The notes under the pieces are model-generated. The model was not told the origin of the DNA. It did no database searches and saw only the letters and a list, made by a program, of their open reading frames with translations. DNA of 12,880 nucleotides from GCA-002728855 sp036340635 (lineage in GTDB: Bacteria; Bacteroidota; Bacteroidia; Flavobacteriales; Flavobacteriaceae): assembly GCA_036340635.1 (NCBI GenBank), contig JAYYYF010000020.1, positions 1-12,880 on the forward strand. The letters are read 5' to 3'. This document shows positions 1-6,495 of the stretch, piece after piece (within the stretch, counting starts at the first letter, position 1; each line of letters begins with the position of its first letter). The position numbers were made by a program, and so were the translations under genes.

Positions 1-129
1 TCGCATAATGGAGAAACCTGTTATTTCTTTTCTTCCAAACCATTAAAAGTTGAACAAAGAGTTTGCTTAGATTATAAGAAAGAAGATCTTATTTATTTTG
101 ACTCTATGTGCAGAAACTTTTTTGAGTAG
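1..129 (+). CDS. C-terminal fragment of an unidentified protein
   Basis: Frame 1 is open from the window edge to a TAG at 127-129, giving the last 42 residues of a protein whose start lies outside the window. The fragment is mixed charged and aromatic, has three isolated cysteines (fragment positions 7, 22 and 37), and ends in RNFFE. No motif is recognisable and no function is assigned. It lies on the same strand as the Cys-rich gene at 201, but that gene has its own promoter-like sequence in the 71-bp gap, so the two need not be co-transcribed. It is called coding because the frame is open to the edge and the codon use resembles the neighbours. Confidence 0.5.
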   Translation, partial: SHNGETCYFFSSKPLKVEQRVCLDYKKEDLIYFDSMCRNFFE

Positions 130-152
130 ATTTCTTCATTAACTAATTTAAA

Positions 153-183
153 TTGTTTCTAAACACTTGTTGAGCTAATTTTG
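153..183 (+). promoter_or_regulatory. Bacteroidota-type promoter for the Cys-rich gene
   Basis: TTG at 153-155 and TAATTTTG at 176-183 are separated by exactly 20 bp. This fits the Bacteroidota primary sigma consensus (TTG near -33, TAnnTTTG near -7). Transcription would start around 188-192, leaving a leader of about ten bases before the ATG at 201. It is the best two-part promoter match in the window. Confidence 0.6.
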
Positions 184-200
184 TATCAAAATAAATAGTT

Positions 201-431
201 ATGGGTTTAGAATCAGGTTCCGTTTGTATCAATTGTGAGAATTTAATGGATTCTTTTAGATGTGGTAAACACGATGTGGATGTTGATTTAGATAATGTTT
301 GTTCTGATCATAGTTTTAAAAGATCAATTTCAAAATCATCTAACTGTTTTAATTGTAAAAAATACGAGACAGAACAATGTCCTAATCCAAGTTTTGCTGC
401 TGAAGGTCTGCTTTGTTTTTCTTGGTCTTAA
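201..431 (+). CDS. small Cys/His-rich, probably zinc-binding protein
   Basis: A 76-residue soluble protein with no signal peptide or membrane segment. Ten potential metal ligands are visible: C9, C12, C21, H24, C34, H37, C49, C52, C60 and C72. The two CxxC pairs each sit in a similar local pattern (C-x-N-C, seven or eight residues, C), which suggests two related zinc knuckles, with a CxxH after the first. I do not recognise a named family. A metal-binding structural or nucleic-acid/protein-binding role is inferred only from the spacing. The ATG is supported by the promoter at 153-183 and the short leader. A second reading frame at 295-513 overlaps this gene and lacks its codon character, so it was not annotated. 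The gene is followed at once by an AT-rich hairpin. Confidence 0.7.
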   Translation: MGLESGSVCINCENLMDSFRCGKHDVDVDLDNVCSDHSFKRSISKSSNCFNCKKYETEQCPNPSFAAEGLLCFSWS

Positions 432-484
432 TAAAAGTTTAAAAGGTTATAAACTAATTCCTTTGCCTATTTTACTAACTTTTA
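432..484 (+). terminator. possible AT-rich terminator hairpin after the Cys-rich gene
   Basis: TAAAAGTT (432-439) and AACTTTTA (477-484) are exact inverted arms. A second short stem, AAAGG (442-446) with CCTTT (460-464), is nested inside. It starts at the base after the stop codon. It is weak because it is AT-rich and has no clear U-run, so it may only be a 3'-UTR structure. Confidence 0.3.
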
Positions 485-519
485 GTGTTTGTCTCTATTT
501 TAATTTAGATTAAGAGATG

Positions 520-533
520 ATAAAAGCTTTTAT
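520..533. promoter_or_regulatory. 14-bp perfect palindrome upstream of the DUF805-like gene
   Basis: ATAAAAGCTTTTAT is perfectly symmetric around AAGCTT. It lies 30 bp before the ATG at 563 and just upstream of the promoter-like box at 538-545. The position suits an operator, but AT-rich DNA produces such palindromes by chance. Confidence 0.3.
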
Positions 534-537
534 TTGT

Positions 538-545
538 TACATTTG
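538..545 (+). promoter_or_regulatory. TAnnTTTG -7 element for the DUF805-like gene
   Basis: TACATTTG matches TAnnTTTG and ends 17 bp before the ATG at 563. I see no TTG at the expected distance upstream, so only half of the promoter is supported. Confidence 0.4.
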
Positions 546-562
546 GCCTAAAATTTTTAATT

Positions 563-1051
563 ATGAAAAAGTATTTCCAGTTTACAGAGACAATTAACGG
601 TCTGAATTATTTTTTAAGAGGCCTTTTTACTATAGTTTTAATTATTCCAGCAATTATAATCTTCTTAGCTCTTGTAGGTAAAGGTGTTATGGATTCTGGG
701 ATTGATGTTACTGATCCTTCTGCGGCTTCTGCCATTGAAAATGATCCAGGTCTTGCTTTAGAAATTTTGATGGGGACTTTCAGTACTCTAAATATTATAA
801 TTCTTTTCATAGCTTTTTTACCAGCACTTTGGTTTTCTCTTGCCACCATATACAAAAGATTATCTGCTTTGCAGGTTCGTTTTTTTCCTGGAAGGGTTAA
901 AGAGGCTTTTGCTTTTGTTATCCTAGTTGAATTAATTGGGATTTATTTTATGGGAGACTCAACAATCATTTGGATTACAGGACTTACAGGCTTTGCAATA
1001 GATCTGTTTATTGTTTTTGCAAATTCAAATATAGAAGATCACAAAGGATAA
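563..1051 (+). CDS. DUF805-like integral membrane protein
   Basis: A 162-residue protein with about four hydrophobic segments (roughly 19-38, 77-96, 114-130 and 134-153), probably in the inner membrane. The N-terminal stretch FTETINGLNYFLRGLF resembles the start of DUF805 proteins, which usually have a G-R pair followed by an aromatic/Arg pattern. YKRL at 97-100 sits where that family has its RRLHD-like motif. Both motifs are degenerate: the usual GR pair is ET here. An acidic loop (about 44-63) separates the first two helices. The molecular function of DUF805 is not established, so none is assigned. The last 13 bp overlap the 3' end of the convergent Lgt-family gene, and no terminator separates the two transcription units. 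Confidence 0.6.
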   Translation: MKKYFQFTETINGLNYFLRGLFTIVLIIPAIIIFLALVGKGVMDSGIDVTDPSAASAIENDPGLALEILMGTFSTLNIIILFIAFLPALWFSLATIYKRLSALQVRFFPGRVKEAFAFVILVELIGIYFMGDSTIIWITGLTGFAIDLFIVFANSNIEDHKG

Positions 1052-1797
1052 ACACTCTTTTTGTTTCCTAGAAACTTGAAATATAGGATTCCAGCCAAAA
1101 CAAATAATAAACTTAGTTCTTGTGATGGGCTCATAAAATCTGTCAAAAAACTTCCTCTGGGATCATTTCTAAAAAATTCAATAATGAATCTTACTATTCC
1201 ATATAGGATTAGGTAAAAAGAGACTTTATTAGATTTATTTCTTATAACAAAATAGATTAATAAAAGAGCAAATGATTCATAGAGTTGAGTTGGATGAAGA
1301 TGCATCCCAACAATTTCTGGATTAATCTGATAAGGCAGAGCATTTTCAGGATATTTTACTCCTAAAAAACTCTCTGTAGGCTTACCGTAACAACACCCTC
1401 CAAGAAAACAACCTATTCTTCCAAAAAAATGAGCAACAATTAAAAAAGGCACTAATAGCTCAAGGACTAAGGTCGTTTTTAATTTAACAAGAGAAGTGAA
1501 GAGTATTATAAATAAGACTGAAAAAATTAACCCCCCTATAAAGGTAGAACTCCCAGACATCAAATTATAAAAATTCAAGTCTACGCCAAAAAATATGAGA
1601 TCAAATATTCTGGAACCAATAAAGCCAAAAACGAATGATAGAAAAAGAGTTATATGTAACTTATAATGATCTTTGAAATTGATTTCTCTAGAAACGCTTT
1701 TTTCTATTAGTAAAAAACCAAAAAAAATTCCAACCCCAATCATAAGATTGTAGGTTGAAATTAATTTTAAATCAAAGAAATCAACAGTTCTATACAA
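1039..1797 (-). CDS. Lgt-family (prolipoprotein diacylglyceryl transferase-like) membrane protein, divergent paralogue
   Basis: A 252-residue multi-pass membrane protein. Lgt hallmarks are GRIGCFLGGCCYG (126-138), HPTQLYE (168-174) and YGIVRFIIEFFR (199-210). True Lgt moves diacylglyceryl from phosphatidylglycerol to the lipobox cysteine of prolipoproteins. Aligned by eye with E. coli Lgt, the arginine of GRIG and the Tyr, Arg and Glu of the last motif (Y199, R203, E207) are kept. The essential His of F-H-G-G-L is Ile87, and the Asn and Glu of the GRIGN...E motif are Cys130 and Cys135, with Cys136 beside it. It is therefore probably a paralogue rather than the housekeeping enzyme. The start is a TTG 3 nt after the upstream gene's TAA. 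The first ATG is codon 19 (1741-1743) and would cut into helix 1, so TTG is preferred but uncertain. It probably shares a transcript with 1801-2241. Confidence 0.8.
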   Translation of the reverse strand: MYRTVDFFDLKLISTYNLMIGVGIFFGFLLIEKSVSREINFKDHYKLHITLFLSFVFGFIGSRIFDLIFFGVDLNFYNLMSGSSTFIGGLIFSVLFIILFTSLVKLKTTLVLELLVPFLIVAHFFGRIGCFLGGCCYGKPTESFLGVKYPENALPYQINPEIVGMHLHPTQLYESFALLLIYFVIRNKSNKVSFYLILYGIVRFIIEFFRNDPRGSFLTDFMSPSQELSLLFVLAGILYFKFLGNKKSVYPL

Positions 1798-1800
1798 AAC

Positions 1801-2241
1801 TTACTGAACCACTTCTTTCTTTTGTGTGAAAGCTATTATTCCACCAATTACATATAGGACAGCAATTGAAAATGCTAATATGTTAAAGCTAGCTAATGTT
1901 TGAAACATTAGTAAGCCAGCAGCTACAAGCATACCAATTCCTGCAAAAGTAGGTTTTGATTTACCAAGTATACCAGCAATTAGTGCTAACAAACTAGCGC
2001 CAATCGCAATATACATAGCATTCATAGCTCCAGCTTCTGCAGCAGCAGCAGCAGCATCTCCAACTGCACCAAGTTCGTCTGGATTTATAACACCATCTTC
2101 AGCCATCCCAGCCATACCACCAGCCATCCCGCCAGCTATAGCACCACCACAAACAGCACATAAAGTATTTGGTATCGATAAAACAGCTCCCACTATTCCC
2201 ATGATTAATGGAACATTAGATGTTCCTCTTGTTGTACTCAT
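1801..2241 (-). CDS. small four-helix membrane protein, DUF4064-like
   Basis: The ATG at 2239-2241 gives 146 residues starting MSTTRGTSNVPLIMG. An upstream in-frame TTG (2269-2271) would add ten polar residues and is less likely. Four hydrophobic segments are visible: one at the N-terminus running into a CxxC (NTLCAVCGG), then three in the C-terminal half. Between the first and second lies a low-complexity stretch rich in Gly, Ala and Met (GGMAGGMAGMA) followed by an acidic patch and six consecutive alanines. The overall shape (N-terminal helix, loop, three helices) resembles DUF4064-type small membrane proteins, whose function is unknown. The alanine run is coded by a trinucleotide repeat at 2039-2056 that could vary by slippage. 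The Lgt-family gene starts 3 nt after this stop, so translational coupling is likely. Confidence 0.65.
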   Translation of the reverse strand: MSTTRGTSNVPLIMGIVGAVLSIPNTLCAVCGGAIAGGMAGGMAGMAEDGVINPDELGAVGDAAAAAAEAGAMNAMYIAIGASLLALIAGILGKSKPTFAGIGMLVAAGLLMFQTLASFNILAFSIAVLYVIGGIIAFTQKKEVVQ

Positions 2242-2338
2242 TTTATTGATTTTTGTGTTTAACAAATACAATATAGAAAAAAAGAACTATTATTTGATCA
2301 AACTTTTATAAGAATTACCATACAAACCAAAGAAATTA

Positions 2339-2415
2339 AAAAAGGGATTATCTATTGTCTTAAAAATCATTGGTTTACGGTTGTTTAAAGCCCAAGATTA
2401 TAGAAATCCCTTTTT
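2339..2415 (-). terminator. long palindrome, probable terminator after the HmuY-like gene
   Basis: AAAAAGGGATT (2339-2349) plus TCTAT (2351-2355) pairs with ATAGA (2400-2404) plus AATCCCTTTTT (2405-2415), giving a 16-bp stem with one bulged base and a 44-nt loop. In minus-strand RNA the 3' arm ends in a U-run (complement of 2338-2343), as expected of an intrinsic terminator for the gene ending at 2433. The loop is much larger than usual and contains a possible inner TTGG/CCAA pairing. Confidence 0.5.
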
Positions 2416-2432
2416 CAATTAACTTAAAAACT

Positions 2433-3062
2433 TTATTCTAGACTATTGCTCCCTTCATTTGGATTATATAAAAACCTAAATGTATAATATCTAGAAAGGT
2501 CAGCCATTGGATTTGGATTAGCAGGTGCGCCTTTATAATAACTTAGAATTTCAACCTTTGCATACTTTCCATCCCTAGTTCTAATTACTAGTATTTTACC
2601 CGGGATAGGCGTTATCATTCTCAGTTGTGGGTTATAGTTGTACCAACCATTACCGCTTCCCCCTGGAATGGCAAAACCTTGTGAACCGTCTTGGGAAAAA
2701 TTTGAGGGGGCCACAGTTACAGATTCAAAGGTTCCGGAAACAATTGTGCCGCCACCATTTCCATTTCTAGGAGGTTCATCTAAGGTTCCTGTTGGTGCAC
2801 CTCCATTTACAGCAATTGTAGTGCCTCTGAAGGCAATATCCCATCCTTGAGGATCAGCTGTTATTTGACCTGTAGCCAGATCAAATTTTGTAAATTCTCC
2901 GGAAATTGGCACTCCCCTTCCTCCACTTTGTGGAGCCCAAAGATCCTCATATATGTTACTAAGGTTAGGTAAAGGTTCAGGGTCTTCTTCTTTACTACAG
3001 CTTACAAAAAAAAGTGTTAGTGAAAAAAGATAAAAAAAGCTTAAAAATATTGATTGTTTCAT
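2433..3062 (-). CDS. HmuY-like surface lipoprotein
   Basis: A 209-residue lipoprotein with signal sequence and lipobox FVSC (Cys22). The residues after it, S-K-E-E-D, fit the surface-export signal described for Capnocytophaga lipoproteins (Cys, one residue, Lys, two acidic), so outer-leaflet display is likely. HmuY features are WDIAFRG (74-80), a Gly/Asn-rich central region, KILVIRTRDGKYAKVEILSY (156-175) and YTFRFLYNP near the C-terminus. HmuY proteins bind heme and hand it to a TonB-dependent receptor. This protein has no histidine at all, whereas Porphyromonas HmuY uses a His pair. Met149 and Met186 are the only internal methionines and could be the ligands, as reported for some other HmuY homologues. 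It starts 11 nt after the receptor gene, so co-transcription is likely. Family membership is fairly sure; the heme ligand is inferred. Confidence 0.8.
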   Translation of the reverse strand: MKQSIFLSFFYLFSLTLFFVSCSKEEDPEPLPNLSNIYEDLWAPQSGGRGVPISGEFTKFDLATGQITADPQGWDIAFRGTTIAVNGGAPTGTLDEPPRNGNGGGTIVSGTFESVTVAPSNFSQDGSQGFAIPGGSGNGWYNYNPQLRMITPIPGKILVIRTRDGKYAKVEILSYYKGAPANPNPMADLSRYYTFRFLYNPNEGSNSLE

Positions 3063-3073
3063 GGTATAAATGT

Positions 3074-5134
3074 TTAAAAATTATAGTTTAGATTAATGTA
3101 AAATTGTCTTCCGCTTAAATTTGGAAGGGCACTTGCATCCTTATGATTTAAAATATTTCTTGAGCCTGTCTGGATAGCTAACTTGTCTGATAAATCTTGA
3201 GTGACTGATGTGTTAACTAATGAAAAACCTTTTACAAAGGAAGAGTCATAGTTGTCTATTAAGTCATTGCCATTTGTGTCATACATTGCATATTTACTAC
3301 GATAATTTAACCTTAGATTTATTTTTGTTTTTTTGTTTGTAGAGCTATAGAAAATTTTAAATGAACTGCTGTGCCTAGATCTATTTGCTAAACCAAAGTA
3401 ATTTCTTTTTGCAATCAAAAAACTTGACAGAGTCTCAGGATCTCTTGAATAAACTTCATTTTTTGAAATAAGTGACAACTTTTCTTTATCGTATGAATAC
3501 AAAAGTTGATAACCAATTGAAATTGTGATGTTTTTAAATCCTTTGTAGTGAGAACTTAGTTCAATTCCCTGGGTAAATATGCTGTTTAAGTTTTGGTATC
3601 CAAAAACGTTTTGCCCGTTGATTTTTCTTGCCAAAATTCTAGTGTCTATTAAGTTTTTAATATCGTTTCTAAAGAGATTAATTTCTGTAAAGAGCGCTTT
3701 TTTTTCATGGGATAAAGAAAAGTTGTAACCGCTAGATGATTCTGCTTTTAGAGAACCTCCTAAATCATTTATTGGGACAATAATATTTAGTAATTGACTG
3801 TTTTCTTCAAGAAGACTAATTCCTTTTTTCTCTACTGTCTTACCTAAAACTGTATATCCTACAGTTGAATTTGTATAATCAAGGTACAGTTGTCTAAAAT
3901 CAGGAGCTTTGAAACCTGATCCTGCAGAACCTTTTATTGAAAGATGGTCTGTAACATTATATTTAAATGAAATTTTTGGGCTTAGCTCAGAATTATATTC
4001 ACTGTGCTGATCATATCTCATTCCAACAATTAGATTTAATTTTTTTGAAGGAAAGAAGTCATATTGAATGAAAGCATATTTAGAATTAAATTTAACTTTC
4101 TCTTTAAAGAGAGTTCTTTCAAGGGATTCAGAGGCACCTCCAACACCCATCATCATATTTTTGTTACTTGAAGGCTTGTAGTTTAATCTAAATTCTGGTT
4201 TGAAAAGTTTTTGATCGAAAGTGGTTTTTTCAAAATTGCTTGGTTCACCAGACAAGTTCAAAACTTGAAAAGCATTATATCTAGTTGAGTAGATTTCATA
4301 TTTAGCTTTCCAATTTTTAGCTATTTCTTGATTAATAAGTGTGTGAAAATTAAAATCTTCTTCTTCTGAATCTCCATTATATATATTTTGTTTTTGAGAG
4401 AAGTACCTAAAGGATTGTATCAATTTAATTTTTTCTGAAAAATCGTAAAAAAGTCTTGGTTGTAATGTCCAGTTTTTGTAGGGATCGACTGTTTTTCCAG
4501 GAAGTTCAGAAGAAAGGTCATAACCGCTGGTAGAAAATCTATTTATAAATAGTGAATAACCAAATTTTGATTTTTTCTTACCAATAGACAGATTACTATC
4601 AGTTAATCCAAAAGAACCTTGTTGGTGTGAAATTTCACCAGAAAGTTTTTCAGGTAAGATTTTATTCGTTACAATGTTTATAACTCCTCCTAGTGCATCA
4701 GAACCAAAAAGACTTGACGAGGGTCCTTTTACAACTTCAATCTGTTTGATATTATTTACACTAATTCGGCTAAGATCAAAGTTTCCAGAATTACGGCCAA
4801 TTAAGGGTGCACCGTCAATTAGAACAGTTATGTAGTCAGAACTAATTCCTTGTATTTGAATTCCTTCTTCTCCTCCAACTGTGAAATCAGGAACTGAAAT
4901 TATCCCAGCTTGTTCAACTAAAACATCAATGAGTCTGCTGGACCCAGAGTTTTTTATTTCCTCTTTCTTAATTAAAACAGCAGGTAATGGAATTGAAGAA
5001 AATTGTCTTTCATCTCTTGTTGCACTGACAATAACTTCCTTTAAATTTTGTGTTTTAGAAGTAATTGTATCGTTTCGATTTTCCTGTCCAAACATGGTCG
5101 CGTAAAATGGGAAAAGAAAAAAAATTTTTCTCAT
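3074..5134 (-). CDS. TonB-dependent outer-membrane receptor, HmuR-like
   Basis: The ATG at 5132-5134 gives 686 residues starting MRKIFFLFPFYATMFGQ, a signal peptide with cleavage near Gln17. The in-frame TTG at 5146 lies inside the promoter element and is rejected. A TonB-box-like LKEVIVSATRD (about 31-41) is followed by the plug, with VLIDGAPLIG, IKQIEVVKGPSSSLFGSDALGGVINIVT. The rest is a 22-strand-type barrel ending in an aromatic-rich strand with terminal Phe (NLNYNF). GSGFKAPDFRQLY is the FRAP-type motif of heme/siderophore receptors. It imports a ligand across the outer membrane using TonB energy. The HmuY-like gene downstream points to heme, but the plug shows no obvious heme-ligand His, so the substrate is inferred. 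The order receptor then HmuY is the reverse of the Porphyromonas hmuYR operon. Confidence 0.9.
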   Translation of the reverse strand: MRKIFFLFPFYATMFGQENRNDTITSKTQNLKEVIVSATRDERQFSSIPLPAVLIKKEEIKNSGSSRLIDVLVEQAGIISVPDFTVGGEEGIQIQGISSDYITVLIDGAPLIGRNSGNFDLSRISVNNIKQIEVVKGPSSSLFGSDALGGVINIVTNKILPEKLSGEISHQQGSFGLTDSNLSIGKKKSKFGYSLFINRFSTSGYDLSSELPGKTVDPYKNWTLQPRLFYDFSEKIKLIQSFRYFSQKQNIYNGDSEEEDFNFHTLINQEIAKNWKAKYEIYSTRYNAFQVLNLSGEPSNFEKTTFDQKLFKPEFRLNYKPSSNKNMMMGVGGASESLERTLFKEKVKFNSKYAFIQYDFFPSKKLNLIVGMRYDQHSEYNSELSPKISFKYNVTDHLSIKGSAGSGFKAPDFRQLYLDYTNSTVGYTVLGKTVEKKGISLLEENSQLLNIIVPINDLGGSLKAESSSGYNFSLSHEKKALFTEINLFRNDIKNLIDTRILARKINGQNVFGYQNLNSIFTQGIELSSHYKGFKNITISIGYQLLYSYDKEKLSLISKNEVYSRDPETLSSFLIAKRNYFGLANRSRHSSSFKIFYSSTNKKTKINLRLNYRSKYAMYDTNGNDLIDNYDSSFVKGFSLVNTSVTQDLSDKLAIQTGSRNILNHKDASALPNLSGRQFYINLNYNF

Positions 5135-5143
5135 ATGACGCGA

Positions 5144-5162
5144 CAAAAATAAGCTTATTTTT
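5144..5162 (-). promoter_or_regulatory. promoter and overlapping 18-bp palindrome upstream of the TonB receptor
   Basis: AAAAATAAGCTTATTTTT (5145-5162) is a perfect palindrome ending 11 bp before the receptor ATG. Its receptor-proximal edge is part of TATTTTTG on the minus strand (5151-5144), a match to TAnnTTTG, with TTT 20 bp upstream of it. A protein bound to the palindrome would cover the promoter, as an iron- or heme-responsive repressor would, but the bases do not match a Fur box clearly. Confidence 0.4.
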
Positions 5163-5225
5163 AATTATTCTAAATAAAAATAAGATAGATTTTAACTATG
5201 TTTTGATAAGATTATTTTATGATTT

Positions 5226-6455
5226 TTAAAAAGTAATTTCTTTTTCAATGGTTTGTTTACCTCGCTTGATTAGAACAGAAGTTGAATCTCCTGATTTGAA
5301 TTTTGATAGGGCTCGCATATAAGACATCATATCAGTTACATTGTAATCGCCTAGTTTGATAACTATATCTCCTTGTAGAATACCTGCCCTTTCTGCTGGT
5401 TTATCATTGCTTACACCATCAATTTTCATTCCCTCACCACCAAATAGATAATCAGGCATAACACCAAGGGAAACCTTAAATCTAGGAACGTCTTCACTTT
5501 CATTTTTTGTTGTTCTAAAAGACAATTTTCCATTATCATTCAAGTCTGTGATAATATTTATTATATAGTCAGAAATAAGCTCTATACCCTCATAGTTAAT
5601 TTTTTCCGAATCATCAGTAGGTTTGTGATAATCTGAGTGTTGTCCAGTAAAGAAATGAAGAACGGGTATATTAGCTAAATAAAATGAAGTATGGTCAGAA
5701 GGACCCATTCCAGATTCATTTTCAATAATTTTGAAAACTTCATTATTGGACTTTATTGTTTGCTTGAAAATAGGTGAGGTTCCTAAACCATAGACTGCTA
5801 GAGATTTATCTTCTTTAAGTCTTCCAACCATATCCATGTTTATCATGTAGTTAATAGAGTCAATTGATATTGATGGATTTTTTACAAAATAATTTGATCC
5901 TAGAAGACCCATTTCTTCACCTGAGAAAGCAATAAATAAGTAATCATTTTGTGAAGCAATTGATTTTAGTTTTGCCGCTAAGTCTAGCATTAGTGCAACT
6001 CCACTTGCATTATCATCAGCTCCATTATGTATTTTTTTCTCATCCCCTCTATATAAAGAACTATCAGACCCATAACCTAAATGGTCATAGTGGGCACCTA
6101 TGACAACGATTTTGTCTGAATCATTGTCTATGAAACCAACAACGTTTCTTGCGGTTATGGTTTCATTATTTTGATTCTCTAAAAAAGAAATTTCTCCGTG
6201 TGGATTTTTTGTAGGCTTAAAGTTAAAATCTTGAAAAAATTTTATTTCCCCTTTCGGAATTAAATTTATTTGATCAAACCTTTGAGCTATATAATTTGCA
6301 GCTAGCCTTTCACCTTCTGTTCCTGTTTCCCTTCCTTTTAGGTTGTCACTAGACAAATATGTAATGTCAGCTTTTATCTTATTTACATAAACTTCTTTTT
6401 CTTCACATGAGAGAATCAGTATACTGAAAAAGAAAATTTTAAACAGAAGTTTCAT
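5226..6455 (-). CDS. M28-family metallopeptidase lipoprotein with C-terminal PDZ domain
   Basis: A 409-residue lipoprotein with lipobox ILSC (Cys17). The peptidase domain spans about 25-305 and has the two-zinc ligand set of M28 aminopeptidases: His122 (AHYDHLG), Asp148 (GADDNASG), the catalytic Glu180 and ligand Glu181 (FSGEEMGLLG), Asp208 (NMDMVG) and His277 (HSDYHKPTDD). A PDZ domain follows at about 325-405, with VMPDYLFGGEGMKIDGV and GILQGDIVIKLG. The enzyme probably trims N-terminal residues from peptides at the envelope, and the PDZ domain may dock protein C-termini. All catalytic residues are intact. The ATG at 6453-6455 follows an AAAAAAGG ribosome site. It lies 91 bp upstream of the receptor gene on the same strand, but that gene has its own promoter-like sequence, so a shared operon is uncertain. 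Confidence 0.92.
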   Translation of the reverse strand: MKLLFKIFFFSILILSCEEKEVYVNKIKADITYLSSDNLKGRETGTEGERLAANYIAQRFDQINLIPKGEIKFFQDFNFKPTKNPHGEISFLENQNNETITARNVVGFIDNDSDKIVVIGAHYDHLGYGSDSSLYRGDEKKIHNGADDNASGVALMLDLAAKLKSIASQNDYLFIAFSGEEMGLLGSNYFVKNPSISIDSINYMINMDMVGRLKEDKSLAVYGLGTSPIFKQTIKSNNEVFKIIENESGMGPSDHTSFYLANIPVLHFFTGQHSDYHKPTDDSEKINYEGIELISDYIINIITDLNDNGKLSFRTTKNESEDVPRFKVSLGVMPDYLFGGEGMKIDGVSNDKPAERAGILQGDIVIKLGDYNVTDMMSYMRALSKFKSGDSTSVLIKRGKQTIEKEITF

Positions 6456-6463
6456 CCTTTTTT

Positions 6464-6488
6464 ATTTTATTTTGCACAAAAATAAAAT
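6464..6488. promoter_or_regulatory. divergent promoter region with inverted repeat
   Basis: The 40-bp gap between the peptidase and propeller genes contains ATTTTATTTTG (6464-6474) and CAAAAATAAAAT (6477-6488), a near-perfect inverted repeat. On the minus strand TATTTTTG (6484-6477) matches TAnnTTTG and is well placed for the peptidase ATG at 6455. The plus strand has only TATTTTG, one base short. One dyad could therefore serve both genes. Confidence 0.4.
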
Positions 6489-6495
6489 TATATAG

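Noticed and set aside
295..513. Second frame overlapping the Cys-rich gene, coding a hydrophobic 72-residue peptide
   Set aside because: It overlaps the better-supported gene and lies out of phase with its promoter; its hydrophobicity comes from T-rich DNA.
607..855. Minus-strand open frame of 82 codons inside the DUF805-like gene
   Set aside because: It lies wholly within a membrane-protein gene with clear hydrophobic segments and has no motif or start signal of its own.
2638..2850. Plus-strand open frame antisense to the HmuY-like gene
   Set aside because: It is a Pro/Val-rich shadow of the Gly/Asn-rich HmuY segment, without promoter or ribosome site.
4881..5105. Plus-strand open frame antisense to the receptor plug
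   Set aside because: It is opposite conserved TonB-box/plug sequence, and its residues reflect the complement of that gene.
5145..5162. Canonical Fur box
   Set aside because: The palindrome lacks the GATAAT-type hexamer pattern; only a generic operator-like dyad is supported.
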